Shown piece by piece: positions 47,952 through 59,582 of a stretch of 64,000 nucleotides of DNA (position 1 is its first letter; the number at the start of each line of letters is the position of its first letter). The position numbers and the translations under genes were made by a program. The notes under the pieces are model-generated. The model did not search any database. It was given only the letters and a program-made list of their open reading frames with translations, and was not told the DNA's origin. Location: contig NC_079203.1 of the NCBI RefSeq assembly GCF_026745355.1, forward strand, positions 39,156,492 through 39,220,491, in the 5' to 3' direction. Source of the stretch: Beta vulgaris subsp. vulgaris. Lineage: Eukaryota > Streptophyta > Magnoliopsida > Caryophyllales > Amaranthaceae.

Positions 47952-47990
47952 TCTTAACAATATATTGGGGAATTTACTTTTAGACTGTTT

Positions 47991-48043
47991 AACCTTGTAC
48001 CCAACTCCCCTCAAAAAAAAAAAAAAAAACCTTGTACCCAACT
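47991..48043 (+). mobile_element. Minimal retrotransposed insertion: short 3' tail plus poly(A), with target duplication
   Basis: The 16-bp sequence AACCTTGTACCCAACT occurs at 47991-48006 and again at 48028-48043. Between them lie only CCCCTC and an A run of about 18 bases. This is the signature of target-primed insertion of an almost completely 5'-truncated SINE or LINE. Confidence 0.7.
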
Positions 48044-49052
48044 TCTGAACTGGTAATAGCCTAGCATGGGTTGGCATTTGGATCAATAAAATTTCCTAAT
48101 AAAAGAAATAAAATAATACTTGCTACATTTCTTTGTTTGCGGACATTTTTAAAACTACAAGACACTTGTACCCTCACTTACCCCCACACACATCTATCCC
48201 CATAAAGTATTTTATTCTTGATCACATGGGAAATCAAGACAACTCGCACCTTCTCTTTCTCTACCTTGTTTCATGTACCACTTCCCTATGTTGCATATAT
48301 TGCTAAATGAAGATAGTAATATAGTATAGGGAGTATTATTCGTTTCTCCGTCTCATACAATAGTTGCAACTAATTGAGATTTAACACGAGCTTTCTCATC
48401 TTTCATGTCGAAGTATAAGGTTCAATTCCTAAAACAAGCATTTTCTTGGAATTTAGGGGGGAAGGAACGTCTGGCTTGTAATGATCTTCTAGGTGTGGCC
48501 TTGTGGGAGGATAACTTAAATGTTTTGTTTTAACTAATCGAAAATAATTGAAATCTAACATAATATATTTGGATGATAAGTATCAGAGTTATAGATTATA
48601 TCTACATTGTACTTTGGTGTTCGGGTACATATAACCTTTTGTTGAAGGTTGTTTGAGCTATTCCTAGGAGTATGGCGTGGGTTATTTCAGGCCGTAATGC
48701 TTGCTACTCGAACATTGGCGCCTGTAATTTTCACTTTGGTGCCTTGAAGTTTAACATATTTGATAAAGATTAACGTAGTAAATTTAAGGATAATTTCCAC
48801 TTAAGTACCTTGAGGTGTGAAATAATTCACCTTAGTGCTATTTATTTAATAATTTCATTTTGGTGTTCTCGAGTTATAATGAAATTTTCATTTTAATGCA
48901 TGAATTTTCACTTTGTTGATCAATAAACTCAGTTGTTAAAACAATATTTAAATTAATTAATGTCAGATAAAACTAATTGTCGAATCAACAAATGAACAAA
49001 ATATGAACATATTCCACTATTGAAAGCCAATCCAATAGTTAACTTATCTCAG

Positions 49053-49405
49053 AATGGCCGCACTAGCTGTTAGTAGTAACTATTAGTGGTTGTACTAGCT
49101 GTTAACTATCAAATTTTAGCTACTAGTGTTTGGAAGTAAAAATTTCTTTTATGATAATTGTTGTTCGGTAAAATTAGTTGTTATTTTAGAGAATAACGAA
49201 AATAAACTATATTCAATCTTCAAAAAATGCTCCAAAAGTTACCTTTATCTCAAAAGCTAATATGTATAACTTTTTCAAAACACTATTTAAGACACCAAAA
49301 TATTCTCGAAACACTAATTCACCAAACAATACTTTCACCATCATTAATGTTTTGACTTAGTCCCAATAATAAAAGCTACTTTAAACTCTACTGCTTAAAA
49401 CCCCC
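49053..49405. mobile_element. MITE-like copy related to the 49409-50251 element
   Basis: Shares internal blocks with its right-hand neighbour (TAGCTGTTAG near the left end, TTTTGACTTAGTCC and CTAC.TT.AAAC.CTACTGC near the right end). Its right edge is fixed by the neighbour's TTA duplication; its left terminus is degenerate, so the start is approximate. Confidence 0.5.
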
Positions 49406-49408
49406 TTA

Positions 49409-50251
49409 GGACTTGTTTGGCAAAAGTAACTTTTGCGCTAGCTGTTAGTTGTAGAAGTAGCCGTAAGTAGTTGTATTAGCTGTCGGTTGTCATATATTAG
49501 CTGTAATACCCCTCATGATAGCATTAAAGGGATTTAGCAAGCTACTCATTTCAATAAGATGCATCTTTCTTTAACGGAACTTATTTCGTTAGTTTTTTCA
49601 CAGTTAAGCGTGCCTGACTGGGAGTAGTCTCAAGACGGTTGATCCCTCAGGAAGTTTCTTAGGGCGCGTGTGAATGAGGACAAAATGCGTCGGACCAACT
49701 GGTGTTAGTTATTGAGGATAGTTGTTAGCCCTAGATGCGCCTATATGATGATAGATTCGACTCTGCAACTTTAAAGAGATTTATTAGTAGGCTACTCATT
49801 TCAACAAGATGCATCATTTTTCAGGGAGCATATTTCTTTAGTTAATCCACAATTAAGTGTGCTTGACTGATCATGGGAAGTTTTTCAAGGTACACATGTG
49901 CGCCGGAAGAACTTGTTTTGGTCATTTAGGATAATTTTCGTCCCTGGATGTGCATTGGTGACGATATACTCGACTCTGTATTGGTCAGATGTTATATTAG
50001 CTGTTAGAGTTTGAATGTGAAAATAACTTAGTGTTCGGTAAAAGTAGCTATTAATTTAAATAATTAACAACTATACTCATCTTGGAAAACTATCACAAAA
50101 GCTATTAATTATAACTTTTCTAAAACACTAGTTCAAATACCAAAAGCTATTTCAAATACTACTCCACCAAATGCAACTTTTCACCATTATTAGAGTTTTG
50201 ACTTAATCCAAACCCTAAAAACTGCCTCAAAAGCTATTACTGAACACACCC
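49409..50251. mobile_element. Tourist-like MITE interrupted by a Cassandra-like element
   Basis: Ends GGACTTGTTTGGCAAAAG and the complement of ...TGAACACACCC, flanked by TTA (49406-49408, 50252-50254), typical of PIF-Harbinger MITEs. The inserted segment 49502-49996 splits it; without it the element would be about 343 bp. Confidence 0.7.
49502..49996. mobile_element. Degenerate Cassandra-like TRIM with two 5S-rRNA-like segments
   Basis: Starts TGTAATACCCCTC. It contains two diverged copies, about 245 bp apart, of a segment reading GGGATTTAGCAAGCTACTC...AGTTAAGCGTGC(C)TGACTGGGAGTAGT. The latter part matches the 3' half of plant 5S rRNA (internal promoter region) as carried in Cassandra LTRs. 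The 5-bp sequence TTAGC flanks it at 49497-49501 and 49997-50001. The exact end is uncertain because the right LTR end is mutated. Confidence 0.65.
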
Positions 50252-50468
50252 TTAATCTAGACTTTGAAAACTATCTCAAAATATTTTCAAACCTGCTATA
50301 GAAAGTACAAAAACTGAAAATTTTATAGTAGATTTCTTCGCCACATCAGCAATAGACTATTTATGTTAATATATTTTTTGATAGGATTATTTATGTTAAT
50401 ATACTTATGGATAAATCTTACTTGTTTTGTATATACATATTTTTGGTAGTTTATGTATGCTAACTTCA

Positions 50469-50472
<4 letters not shown>

Positions 50473-50509
<37 letters not shown>

Positions 50510-50515
50510 TATATA

Positions 50516-50600
<85 letters not shown>
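50473..50600. repeat. (TA)n microsatellite
   Basis: About 128 bp of almost pure TA dinucleotide with a short interruption at about 50503-50520. A common expandable repeat; a spot where assembly length may be unreliable. Confidence 0.97.
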
Positions 50601-50603
<3 letters not shown>

Positions 50604-50674
50604 TTCTTAATTTATTTTATGTATTTTAGTTGTGATTTAAGGACCTTGACACTGTTCACCGTACGTATTTTACT

Positions 50675-53600
50675 TTTTTTTTTTTTTTTTACAATAGGCA
50701 AAATAATACAACCTGGTATTAGCTTTTTCTTGCTTGTGTAGCAAGGTTATGAGCTAATTTCACTTCTGTCCTAGCTACTTTGATACAAGAAACAAACATG
50801 AAACTATTGGCTATTCTCCTAATATCTCTAATAATGCCATCTATATTTTTATTTGAGCTTTTCTCGTTCCTTAAAGCCAGTATGACCTCTCTGCTATCTG
50901 AGTATATTATTAACCCTGCGGTTCTCCAAGCCATGTCTGAGATCGCCTTTAGGATTGCATAAGCTTCCGTTTGCTCTGGGGAGTTAGCAAAGATTTTGTG
51001 CGCTGATTCTTCTCTAGGATCATTGTTTATATTCTTCCAAGCAATGGCTGCTTGCCATTCATTTGAACCCGCTTTCTTCTTCCAAGCTCCATCTACAACC
51101 AAGGTTTGAACATTGCTTGTGGTGTTGTCTCCTATTGTCCAATCCAACCTGCTTGTACCTGCATCCACCTTACTTGGAGTCCTATAAGCTATGCTGTGTT
51201 TAGAATCTTCTTCTTTCCTTTTTTTCTTAGCTCTCATGGAATGATCCCTGATGATGGCCATTATTCTCATCGGGTTTGTGGTCTCTCCTTTGAATATGAC
51301 TTCATTTCGATGAATCCAAATTCCCCATAGAGTTGCAATGAAGTCAATTTCCACTCCTCTACCTTCCTCTAATTTCCTCTTTTTGAAAAGATTCAAAAAG
51401 TTCTTGATCCATTCTTGGAGTGTCAGGTGATTGCCATTTGTAGCTACGATCCCCAAAGAGCAGCTCCAAATTCTTTGAGAGATTTGGCAGTCCCTAAATA
51501 AGTGTTCGAAAGACTCTGATTGATGGTTGCAAAGACAGCAAATGTTGTTGATACCATTGATTTTCCTCTTCTCAAGGTTGTCAGCGGTTGGTAAAGCCTT
51601 ATTGAAGATTTTCCAAAGAAACAGCTTCCATTTTGGAAAAATATCCGATTTCCATAATCTGGTCCATGAGGTAGAAGTTGTTACCTGATCTCTTTGACCT
51701 TCGTTCAGGAACCAGTACCCAGACTTTGCTGTAAACTTCCCAGATTTGGTTTGCGTCCACCCAATTTCATTTTCCATCTCCTGTTGAGGGATGTGAGTAG
51801 CGAAGATTTCTCTTGCATCACCAGTATGATATAGATCCCAGATAACAGACGGCTTCCATCTTTTGTTGTGATCAATCAGGTCAGAGACCCAAACATACCT
51901 TTCCCGCGACTCGTGATTTTCCGGAACTTTGGGTTTAGGGGACATGTTAACGTGCCATCTGTCATTGTCAATTCTTATTGACCTTCCGTTCCCAAGTTTC
52001 TTATAGAGCCCTTCTTTGAACGCTTTGCAGGCTTGAAAAAGACTGCGAAAGGCGTAAGATCCATTCTTTGGTGCTTCGTTATCCATGACCATCTGAATTG
52101 GGTCTTTCTTATACTTGGCCATATACAGCTTATGGATGAGAGATTCTTTGTTTTTGTGGATTCTCCACGCTTGGTTAAACAACAGCGATTTGTTCACATG
52201 AGCTACATTCCTAAAGCTCAGTCCCCCTTGTAGTTTATGTTTTTCAAGAAGTTCACGTTTCCTCCAATATATTGGTTTTTTTTCCATAGAAGAAGACCAC
52301 CAGAACCTTAATAGCAATGAGGTGATATTTCTAGTGATTTTTGTTGGAAGTAAGTAAACAGAGATAATGCTGGAGGCTAGAGCAGTTAGAATTGTATTGA
52401 TTAGGATAAGCTTACCAGCTTGAGAGAGAGTGCTGAATTTCCATGTTAGGATTTTATTTGTAGTTTTTGTAGTAATGTCGTTGAAAACTGCAGTGGATCT
52501 ACCATCGACTTCCATCGGGCAACCTAAGTAGGAGCCTATTTTATCTTTATCCTTCACCCCCAGAGGCTTCCTCAGTATCTTCCTGAATTTTGGGGGAGTA
52601 TTAGGGCTAAAGATTACATGCGATTTTTCGAAATTTATCATTTCTCCAGACTTCTCACAAAAGGTAGCAAGAACGTTCTTGATGGCCCAACAATTCTTGG
52701 GATTGGCTTTGAAGAAGAACAAAGCATCGTCAGCGAAAAACAAGTGCGAAATCTTTGGCGCATTTCTTGCTATCTTGAGACCGTTAAGCTCCTTAGTAAT
52801 TTGCATCTTAGAAAGGTTCCTCGAAAGGACCTCCATGCAGAGAATAAAAATATACGAAGAGAGCGGATCTCCTTGTCTGAGACCAACTGAGGGACGAAAG
52901 ACTTTCGATGGTTCTCCATTTACCAAGATTGAGTAAGACACTATAGTAATACATTGCATGATCCAAGTAACCCATATCTCTGGAAAGTTCATCCTTCTCA
53001 ACATTATTTCGACAAAGTCCCATCTTATCCTATCATACGCCTTACTCAGATCCACCTTTAGAATCCCCGCGAAACAATTTCCTTTCTTCCTTTTTCTAAC
53101 CCAATTGGTAATTTCATGTGATATGAAACAGTTATCTGCCATTTGCCTTCCTGGAACAAAGGCATTCTGGAATTCGTCAACGATATCTCCCATAATTAAC
53201 TTAAGCCTATTTGAAAGAGTTTTGGCAATAATCTTGTAAGAAGAGTTGCAAAGGCTTATGGGTCTAAAATCCTTCGTATCCTGTGGTCTGTCTTTTTTAG
53301 GTATGAGAGTGATGAAAGTTCGGTTCTGCTCCTTGAGCAAGTAACCTGAAGATAGAAAGGAATTCACACTCTTAATAACATCCGACCCCACAATATCCCA
53401 GTTTTGCTGGAAGAAGACCGGGGGAGTGCCATCAGGTCCAGGAGATTTGAGGGGTTTGGGACTGAAGCACGCAGCCTTAATTTCTTCATTTGAGAAAGGC
53501 TTGCCAAGGAGATCTATATGGTACTGGGATAAGGTAGCCACTGGCGAAAAGAAAGGGTCATCTAAGAGGAGGGTTTCGCCACCATTCTTTCCACATTGGT

Positions 53601-54475
53601 AGGTTTCTTTAAAATTTTCCAAGAATAGGTCTTTTATTTGAGCTTGGTTCGAAATCCAATTTCCCATCCCATCTTTAATCGCCTTAATCTCGTTTCTCGT
53701 AGCTCTTCCCTTGACACTTTTATAAAAGAAAGCCGAAGTCTTATTTCCCAATTCGTCCCATCTGGACTTAGCTCTTTGTCTCCAGTACTCTGATTTTACA
53801 TCTATTGAGTTCAAAGTATTGACCCTATTTTCATGGTTTTTTTGAGCTTGATCAGTCGACACAATACCCTTTTGTTGCTCTATTAGGTTGTTATTGATGT
53901 CAACCTAGTTGATGTTGTGTGCCTTCTTAAAGCTGAGACACCAACCTCTAATACTCCTAAGTGAACTTTGGATTTTTCTTTGGAGAACAAAAGCAGGAGA
54001 CCCTTCATGGATCCCCTCCCAGTCCTTCTTAGTTATTTCGCAGACCTCTGGGTGATGTAAGCTCCATGCATCAAGTCTATAAGGTCTCTTTCTTTTCCCT
54101 ATGCTTTGTTTGCGCAATTGAAGAATAAGAGGGCTATGGTCTGATAAGAGTATAGGTAGGTTCCAAACTTCAGCATCCGGGAAGTTATCCATCCACTCCG
54201 AATTACAAAAGGCTTTGTCTAATCTTTCGTAAATTGCCGCAGAATTGGATCTATTGTTTGTCCAAGTATAGTTTACCCCATGGTAAGGAATGTCCAAAAG
54301 GTGGTTTATAAGCTTCCAATCTAGAAATTGTGTTGCCCCTCTTATAACCAGAGATCCCCCTAGCTTTTGATTATTATTTTCCACCTGGTTGAAATCTCCT
54401 ATCAATAACCATTTTCCTTTGTTATTTTCCATGATAGTAGTGAGATTAGACCAGATTTCCTTAATTCAAATTTCA
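50675..54475 (-). mobile_element. 5'-truncated L1-type LINE
   Basis: Minus-strand element: the 3' end is a poly(A) tail (T run at about 50675-50692) after a short untranslated region, and ORF2 spans 50719 to about 54465. The sequence breaks off inside the endonuclease at about 54475, so ORF1 and the start of ORF2 are missing. A convincing long target duplication was not found. It appears relatively young, with a single stop codon in over 1200 codons. Confidence 0.9.
50719..54465 (-). pseudogene. LINE ORF2: endonuclease (partial), reverse transcriptase, zf-RVT, RNase H; one in-frame stop
   Basis: From about 54465 the frame reads an APE-type endonuclease C-terminal part (WLLIGDFNQVENN, LSDHSPL), then TAG at 53905-53907, then continues in frame to the stop at 50719-50721. 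RT motifs: SPGPDGTPPVFFQQNW, FRPISLCNSSYKIIAKTL, QNAFVPGRQMADN, VDLSKAYDRI, GLRQGDPLSSYIF and the catalytic HLFFADDALFF. A zf-RVT segment (WKIFNKALPTADNL; C-C-L-C-N-H) follows. The C-terminal RNase H of plant L1 type shows LVVDGAW, EAYAIL, YSDSRE and AHNLA, its acidic residues all present. The whole region could be read through if the TAG were suppressed, but the missing N-terminus makes it defective. Confidence 0.93.
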
Positions 54476-55387
54476 AATTTACCCCATTCCTCTTCCCTTC
54501 TTCCTTCTTCTTCCTTCTTCTTCCTCTTCTTCTTTGACAATACTCATCTCCCACTCCTCTTCTCCATTGCACTCCCGACAACGTCGACAGTACTACCACC
54601 GCTGACTCCCGGCGACGATGCCACATCCAACAGCGCTAGCCCACCCTCATTCACTATTTTTTTTCTCATCTCACGTATCATCTCTTCTTTTTCCTTCCCA
54701 CCGTACCCTTTCCATAATTTCTGTCCTTAATTCAAGCACATCACAAAACTTATCCTTTTTATCATGGAAATATTGTGGAACCGAAATAATTAGGTGACTT
54801 TGTTGAATAGTAAAAAAAAAACTATTTTTTGGAGATGAAGAGGACTGGAGGATAGAGAATTGCAGCGAAGAAGGGTTTGTTTCAAATTTTAGTTAAATTT
54901 CTTGATTTGCTTCTCTTGACTTATGCAATGCAAACATCTAGGTTTGGTTCCCTCTATTGACCATCACAAGTCACCAATTTTGGGGCGTAGAAGTGCTGAC
55001 CAAGGTGGGAAGAAACTAGCGAAGACCTTGATGTTTTTCGAGGAGCGCCGACGAAGAAGACTGGTGACCGATGGGGCTTTGTGGGTGAACTGGTGGTGTG
55101 TAGGTTGGAGAGACAAGGTGAGTTGAGACTTGAGAGAGTGAAGTAAAGGGCGGGGAGGAGTTGAGTGGGGGTAAATAAGGAAAAATACAAGGAATATTGT
55201 ACTTTATAACATACGAAATCATTCTTTATATTGATACTTTATAAAAACTTGGCACAATTCCTTACAATAAACTTGGCAATATTGAAAAAGATGTTAATGG
55301 AGTTTAATAAATATGTGCCAAATTTGTGTCAAGTATAATTTAATATATTATAAGGTATAATTTTTTATTTTATAAAGCCTAATTTCA
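54476..55387. other. Intergenic, C/T-rich then purine-rich; no supported gene
   Basis: 54480-54530 is a CTTCTTCTTCC-type pyrimidine tract; a G/A-rich part follows around 54830-55150. Open frames on both strands here have low-complexity composition and no recognised domain. It could be old promoter or gene debris. Confidence 0.35.
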
Positions 55388-55651
55388 TACTTTCTCCGTT
55401 TCTAAATAAGTGCAACACTTCTTGTTTTCACGTTTGCCAATGCATAATTTTAAGCATTAATATCTTCAATTATCAATAAGTAAAATATAATAGTTAATAG
55501 TTATATTAAAAAATTCACATTCAGACGAATCAACAAGATCCCACATGACTATGTTTTTCCTAAAATGTAAATCCCCAAAGCTAATTAAAGTTTAAATTGT
55601 GAATAGTAAACACTATACAAATATTGCACTTATTTAGAAACGGAGGAAGTA
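55388..55651. mobile_element. Stowaway MITE
   Basis: 264 bp including TA duplications. Inverted ends read TACTTTCTCCGTTTCTAAATA and the complement of ...TATTTAGAAACGGAGGAAGTA. CTCC.TCCGT termini with a TA target are diagnostic of Tc1/mariner-derived Stowaway elements. The interior includes CAAGATCCCACATGACTATG, also found in the copy at 63363-63624. Confidence 0.93.
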
Positions 55652-55934
55652 TATTATAAGGTTTAATTTTGTTATTTACCGTGGAAAAAATTCATATATT
55701 ACACAGTATATCATGTATTGTACATTATAATTTGTGAATCATAAAAACCAAATCCAGTGATCTATTTTTGCCTTTCAACTTGAAGAACCATGGCAGGGAG
55801 AATCCAACACCAGTAAAGTTCTACTTCTTGCTTGAAGTAAAGTGAGGTAGCCGTAGAATGTAGATGCTTCCCATACTAACCTTCCAGTTAGTTCCACTTC
55901 TGGAGCGAGGCTGCTAACTCGGGGTATAATAGAG

Positions 55935-56304
55935 GCTATGTTCAATTCAACTTATTTTTGCTTATTTCAAATCTAATCAGATCAGAAAAAATAAGTTCAG
56001 ATCAGATCAGATAAAAAAAAATAAGTTCAGATCAGATCATGCTTATATTTAAAAATCATTATACTATTAAATATCTTTCATTACATATTAGTAAAAATTA
56101 TAATAATTGAATATTAATAAAGTACTCATTGAGACGAATCAAACAAGACCCCACATGACTATATTTTTTCTTATATATTGAGAAAAATCTAAAAGATAAG
56201 ATCTTGTAATCAATTCCGATCAGATCATATCAGATCAGATCAGAAAAAATAAGTTCAAATCAGATAAGTTCAGATCAGAAAATTTCAGGTGAACTAAACA
56301 TAGC
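55935..56304. mobile_element. Harbinger-type MITE (GGCTATGTT family), second copy
   Basis: Same family as 37573-37915: GCTATGTTCAATTCAAC at the left, GGTGAACTAAACATAGC at the right, with AGATCAGATC-rich interior. Flanking GAG occurs at 55932-55934 and 56305-56307. The shared internal block AATATTAATAAAGTACTCAT confirms the relation. Confidence 0.85.
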
Positions 56305-56307
56305 GAG

Positions 56308-57021
56308 AGACGAGAGTATATATACCACCCTAATTATACATAAAATGCTAAAGGGCCAAACAAACCAAAAACACAACACGGGGCCAAATAGAACATATAT
56401 ACCACCCTAATTCCACTTTAACATTAAAATGTTCGTTTACGTAAGTGAATTCTTCTAATGTTCCACCCCAACAATAAAATGTTCGTTTTCGTAAATGTTG
56501 TATCTTGCATTGTGGAAGCACAATTCTGATGGTGCTCCTAAGACAGGGTCGACTTTACCATGTTCAACATGTTCCATGGAACAGGGCTACTTAATGGTGA
56601 GGGCCCAAAAATAGAGAAGTCTAAGTAGTAAAAAGAAAAGGTTTATTGACTTTCCAGTTACCATGCACAATACTCATGCGTATCTTTTAATCTTATTCAA
56701 CACTTAATTTCCAAAATCATTCACCTTCTCTTTTTTTTTGGAAAACGTATTCACCTTATATTAATTACTCTGAATTCAAGCCTCTAATTATCACTTCAAC
56801 ATAATTTTTCAATGCATATTTCCAGTTAACCTCAAATGAAACATCGAAAAATATGGTTTAAACTGGAAAATTCTTTTATTACCAATTTATTTGCAACCCG
56901 TTTTCACTTACATTTATCTTTTAATCATAAAAAAATGGTACTCAAATGCTCTTAATTATTTGGGGGTATTCTCTCTTCATAGTCTGGTTATATGAAGTGA
57001 AGAATCATGAATGGATGAGCT
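56308..57021. other. Intergenic, nothing supported
   Basis: AT-rich DNA without a coding signal. A G/C-richer patch around 56520-56620 (GGGTCGACTTTACC, GGGCTACTTAATGGTGAGGG) looks like an old transposon scrap but has no definable ends. Confidence 0.4.
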
Positions 57022-57026
57022 ATTAC

Positions 57027-59582
57027 TGTAATACTCCGTATTTTTAATACTAATTTCGTACTAATTAAGAAAATATAAAAGAATTAATAAAAAGGTATTT
57101 TAATTTATTTACAAATTAATAGGAATAAATTATTGTTAGTATGAATCTGTTAGGAATTTTCGGAGTTTTAAAAGAGTAACCTAATCATCACTTGACCTAG
57201 GGTTACTACCTTTTGAAGGGAGTATAAAAAGAAAAGGAGAAGGAATTTCAGAAAACCCTAAACCCTTCCTTCTCCCTCTCCTCAGCCGACATTCATCTCT
57301 CTCCTTCTCTCTCTTTCGAATTTTTCTCTCTCTCTCAGATTTTCTTTCTCTCTCTCTTGGATCATCTCTCAATCGATCGCTGCTCTTCCTCTCGTCTCCT
57401 CCCTCTCGTCGTCGGTATTGTGCGTGGTGTCGCGCGCGAGGGTTGGTGCTGCAAGTGGTGTCGCGCGCGAGGGTTGGTGCTGCGAGTGATTCTGCTCGAG
57501 GTTCGTGCGCCAGGCTACGGTGAGGGTGCGCGAGGGATCGAGGTCGTGCGAGTGTGGCTGCACGACGTTGCGGGAAGGCTTCGCGGGTTTCGTGCGAGTG
57601 TGGTTGCGCGACAGATCTGGTCGCATAAAAGGGTTTGGGCGACGAAACGAAGAGGGGTGCGAAGGGGTTCGTCGTGTGTGCGCGAAGGAGGTACGAGCGT
57701 CGGTCGAGTGTCGTGGCCGCGCGTAGGAGACGGGAAGTGTGCGCCGTCGCCGGAATTCTTGTGCCGGCGAAAGTCAGTGGTATAATCTTTGTACTTTAAC
57801 TTAGTATGACAGTTTATTTGTTAGGTTTATATTTACAGTTTTCATAATTTCGTAAGGTTTGTATTTAATAATTGATAATTAGAGTGGTTAGTAAATTAGC
57901 AGATTGTTTAACTAGTTAAAGTTATTATTCTGTTGTTAAGTTAAAACTATGGTTAGGTTTGTAATTGGATAAGATAAAAGCAGGAGAGTGTGTATTATTA
58001 TTAGTTACAATTATTATCGTTTCATGGGTGACTTGTTTCACGGAACCTAACTTTGGGACTTATGACTTACCTTTTGGACATGGAACTTACTCTTGGACAT
58101 GGAACTACCTTTTGGACATATACTTACCTTTTGGACATATGACTTACTTTGGACATATGACTTACTTTGGACATATGACTTAACTTCTGGACATAAGACA
58201 GGTTGGACTTATGACATTTTGGATTGGTAAAATAGTGGACTAATGTTACTAATAACTTAGTTACTCACTAACTTTGACTTCTAAAAGACGTTAAATTCAC
58301 TAGATTAGAATTATAACGAAAGTTCTGGAATAAGGTTTTAACTATTGTTAATTCGAATCGTTAGATTGTTATGGTCTTAGTACGTAGTAGTTGTTAGTGT
58401 TATCAAGGACGTAACACTAAAGCTTTGTTTTAACGATTTAGGTCCCAATTTCATAAGCGGCTCGTTCTATTAAGTCAGCGAAAATTCTCCGCTACAAGGT
58501 ACGTACGCGTACCAGTTTACTTTCAAAGCTTAGTATCATGTTTAGGTTGCAGTTCATGTTATTGGAACCTAGTACCATGATAGGGAACATTTGATTGTGA
58601 TTGTTTGTTAGACGTTATAACGTGAAATCAATATGATGCATTGAAATATGTTGCATTGAAATGCGAAGTTCTATCGTAGTGTAACATCAGCATTATTAAT
58701 CTGATCTATAGAGTAACAAGAGTGTTACTAGGATAAGATTGAGTTTGGTAATTAAGAGAGTATGTAAATGACTCCTTAAAGTTATAAAAGAATGATTGGT
58801 TAAAAAGAAGATTATGGCGATACTTGTAGTTGGACTCCCTACAAGTATAGAACAATGGGGGGAGTGTGGACTTGTCCTACACTCCTACGCAGGCCTACTG
58901 TGACGACAGTAGTGTCCTTATATTTTGATAACTCAAGTAGGCGGAAGGTTCCGTTCGATCTTGGGGGTATGCATACTAAGGTGATGGGTGTGAGACGGAA
59001 CAAAACCGTATTTGCATTTCATCTAATAGACCAAGTTGTCTATTAAGGATTCAGTAGCCCGTATGATTCTAGTAAGATGACGGTGCCCGTTCGATGCCAA
59101 ATAAGAAAGATTAAAGGATGTGAGATAACGTAGGTTCATATAACAGTTGTAATGTATGCATCATTTATGTTCATATAGTTTCAATGGTTCATTACGTACT
59201 CAGCATAGCTGACTCTGTGTGTTATTATGTGTTTGTTGTCCTGTGATGAACTATTGAACTTCAATGGGGAGCAGACTAGGTGAGCTGGTGCTGCTGCATG
59301 ACATCAAGCATAAGGGGGCTAGACTGTAGTTTGAAGTAACTTTTGGTTTGATTATTACTGAATTTTATAGAACATTGTTACATGGTTTGAGTTTGAATAA
59401 ACAGGGGTCAACTACGATTCCCGAGTTGTATTTACATTTTCTATTCCGCTGCAATTTGGTTTTGAAACAATGAATTTGAGTTACCGTATTTCTAATTATG
59501 CCTTGCGTTCCATCGCGGCGGTAACACTCCCAAAGTCGATGCGACATAGCATTAGACGTGTATGGATTTTGGGGGTGTTACA
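57027..59582. mobile_element. Solo LTR (large LTR retrotransposon) with perfect 5-bp target duplication
   Basis: Starts TGTAATACTCCGTATTTTT and ends GGATTTTGGGGGTGTTACA, TG...CA bounded, flanked by ATTAC at 57022-57026 and 59583-59587. At 2556 bp with no gag/pol, it is the product of LTR-LTR recombination. It contains a pyrimidine-rich transcription-leader-like region (57240-57410), a G/C-rich block (57410-57780) and a short minisatellite (58059-58213). The family is probably Gypsy by its termini, unproven. Strand cannot be set without the internal part. Confidence 0.92.
58059..58213. repeat. About 20-bp minisatellite within the solo LTR
   Basis: Seven to eight imperfect copies of ACTTACCTTTTGGACATATG-like units, varying GGACATGGA, GGACATATA and GGACATATG. 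Position inside the LTR suggests replication-slippage expansion. Confidence 0.8.

Larger units (their letters stand above)
46569..49052. other. SAE1 3' region and intergenic DNA
   Basis: The SAE1 3' untranslated region should occupy the first few hundred bases. 46930-47180 has a MITE-like look (GTTTGGTT near the left, GAATCAAACAAA at the right) but I could not fix ends. A GGTGGAGGTGGTGG run lies near 47255. Nothing else coding is supported here. Confidence 0.4.

Noticed and set aside
50473..50600. Replication or recombination element in the (TA)n tract
   Set aside because: Plain microsatellite; nothing beyond composition supports a function.
54389..54730. 113-aa plus-strand frame with Ser/Phe/Pro runs
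   Set aside because: Spans the LINE endonuclease boundary and a CTT repeat; composition-driven.
57357..57785. 142-aa G/C-rich frame near 57.4 kb
   Set aside because: Lies wholly inside a solo LTR with clear ends and target duplication; Arg/Gly/Val-rich composition reflects local G/C content and duplication, with no domain.
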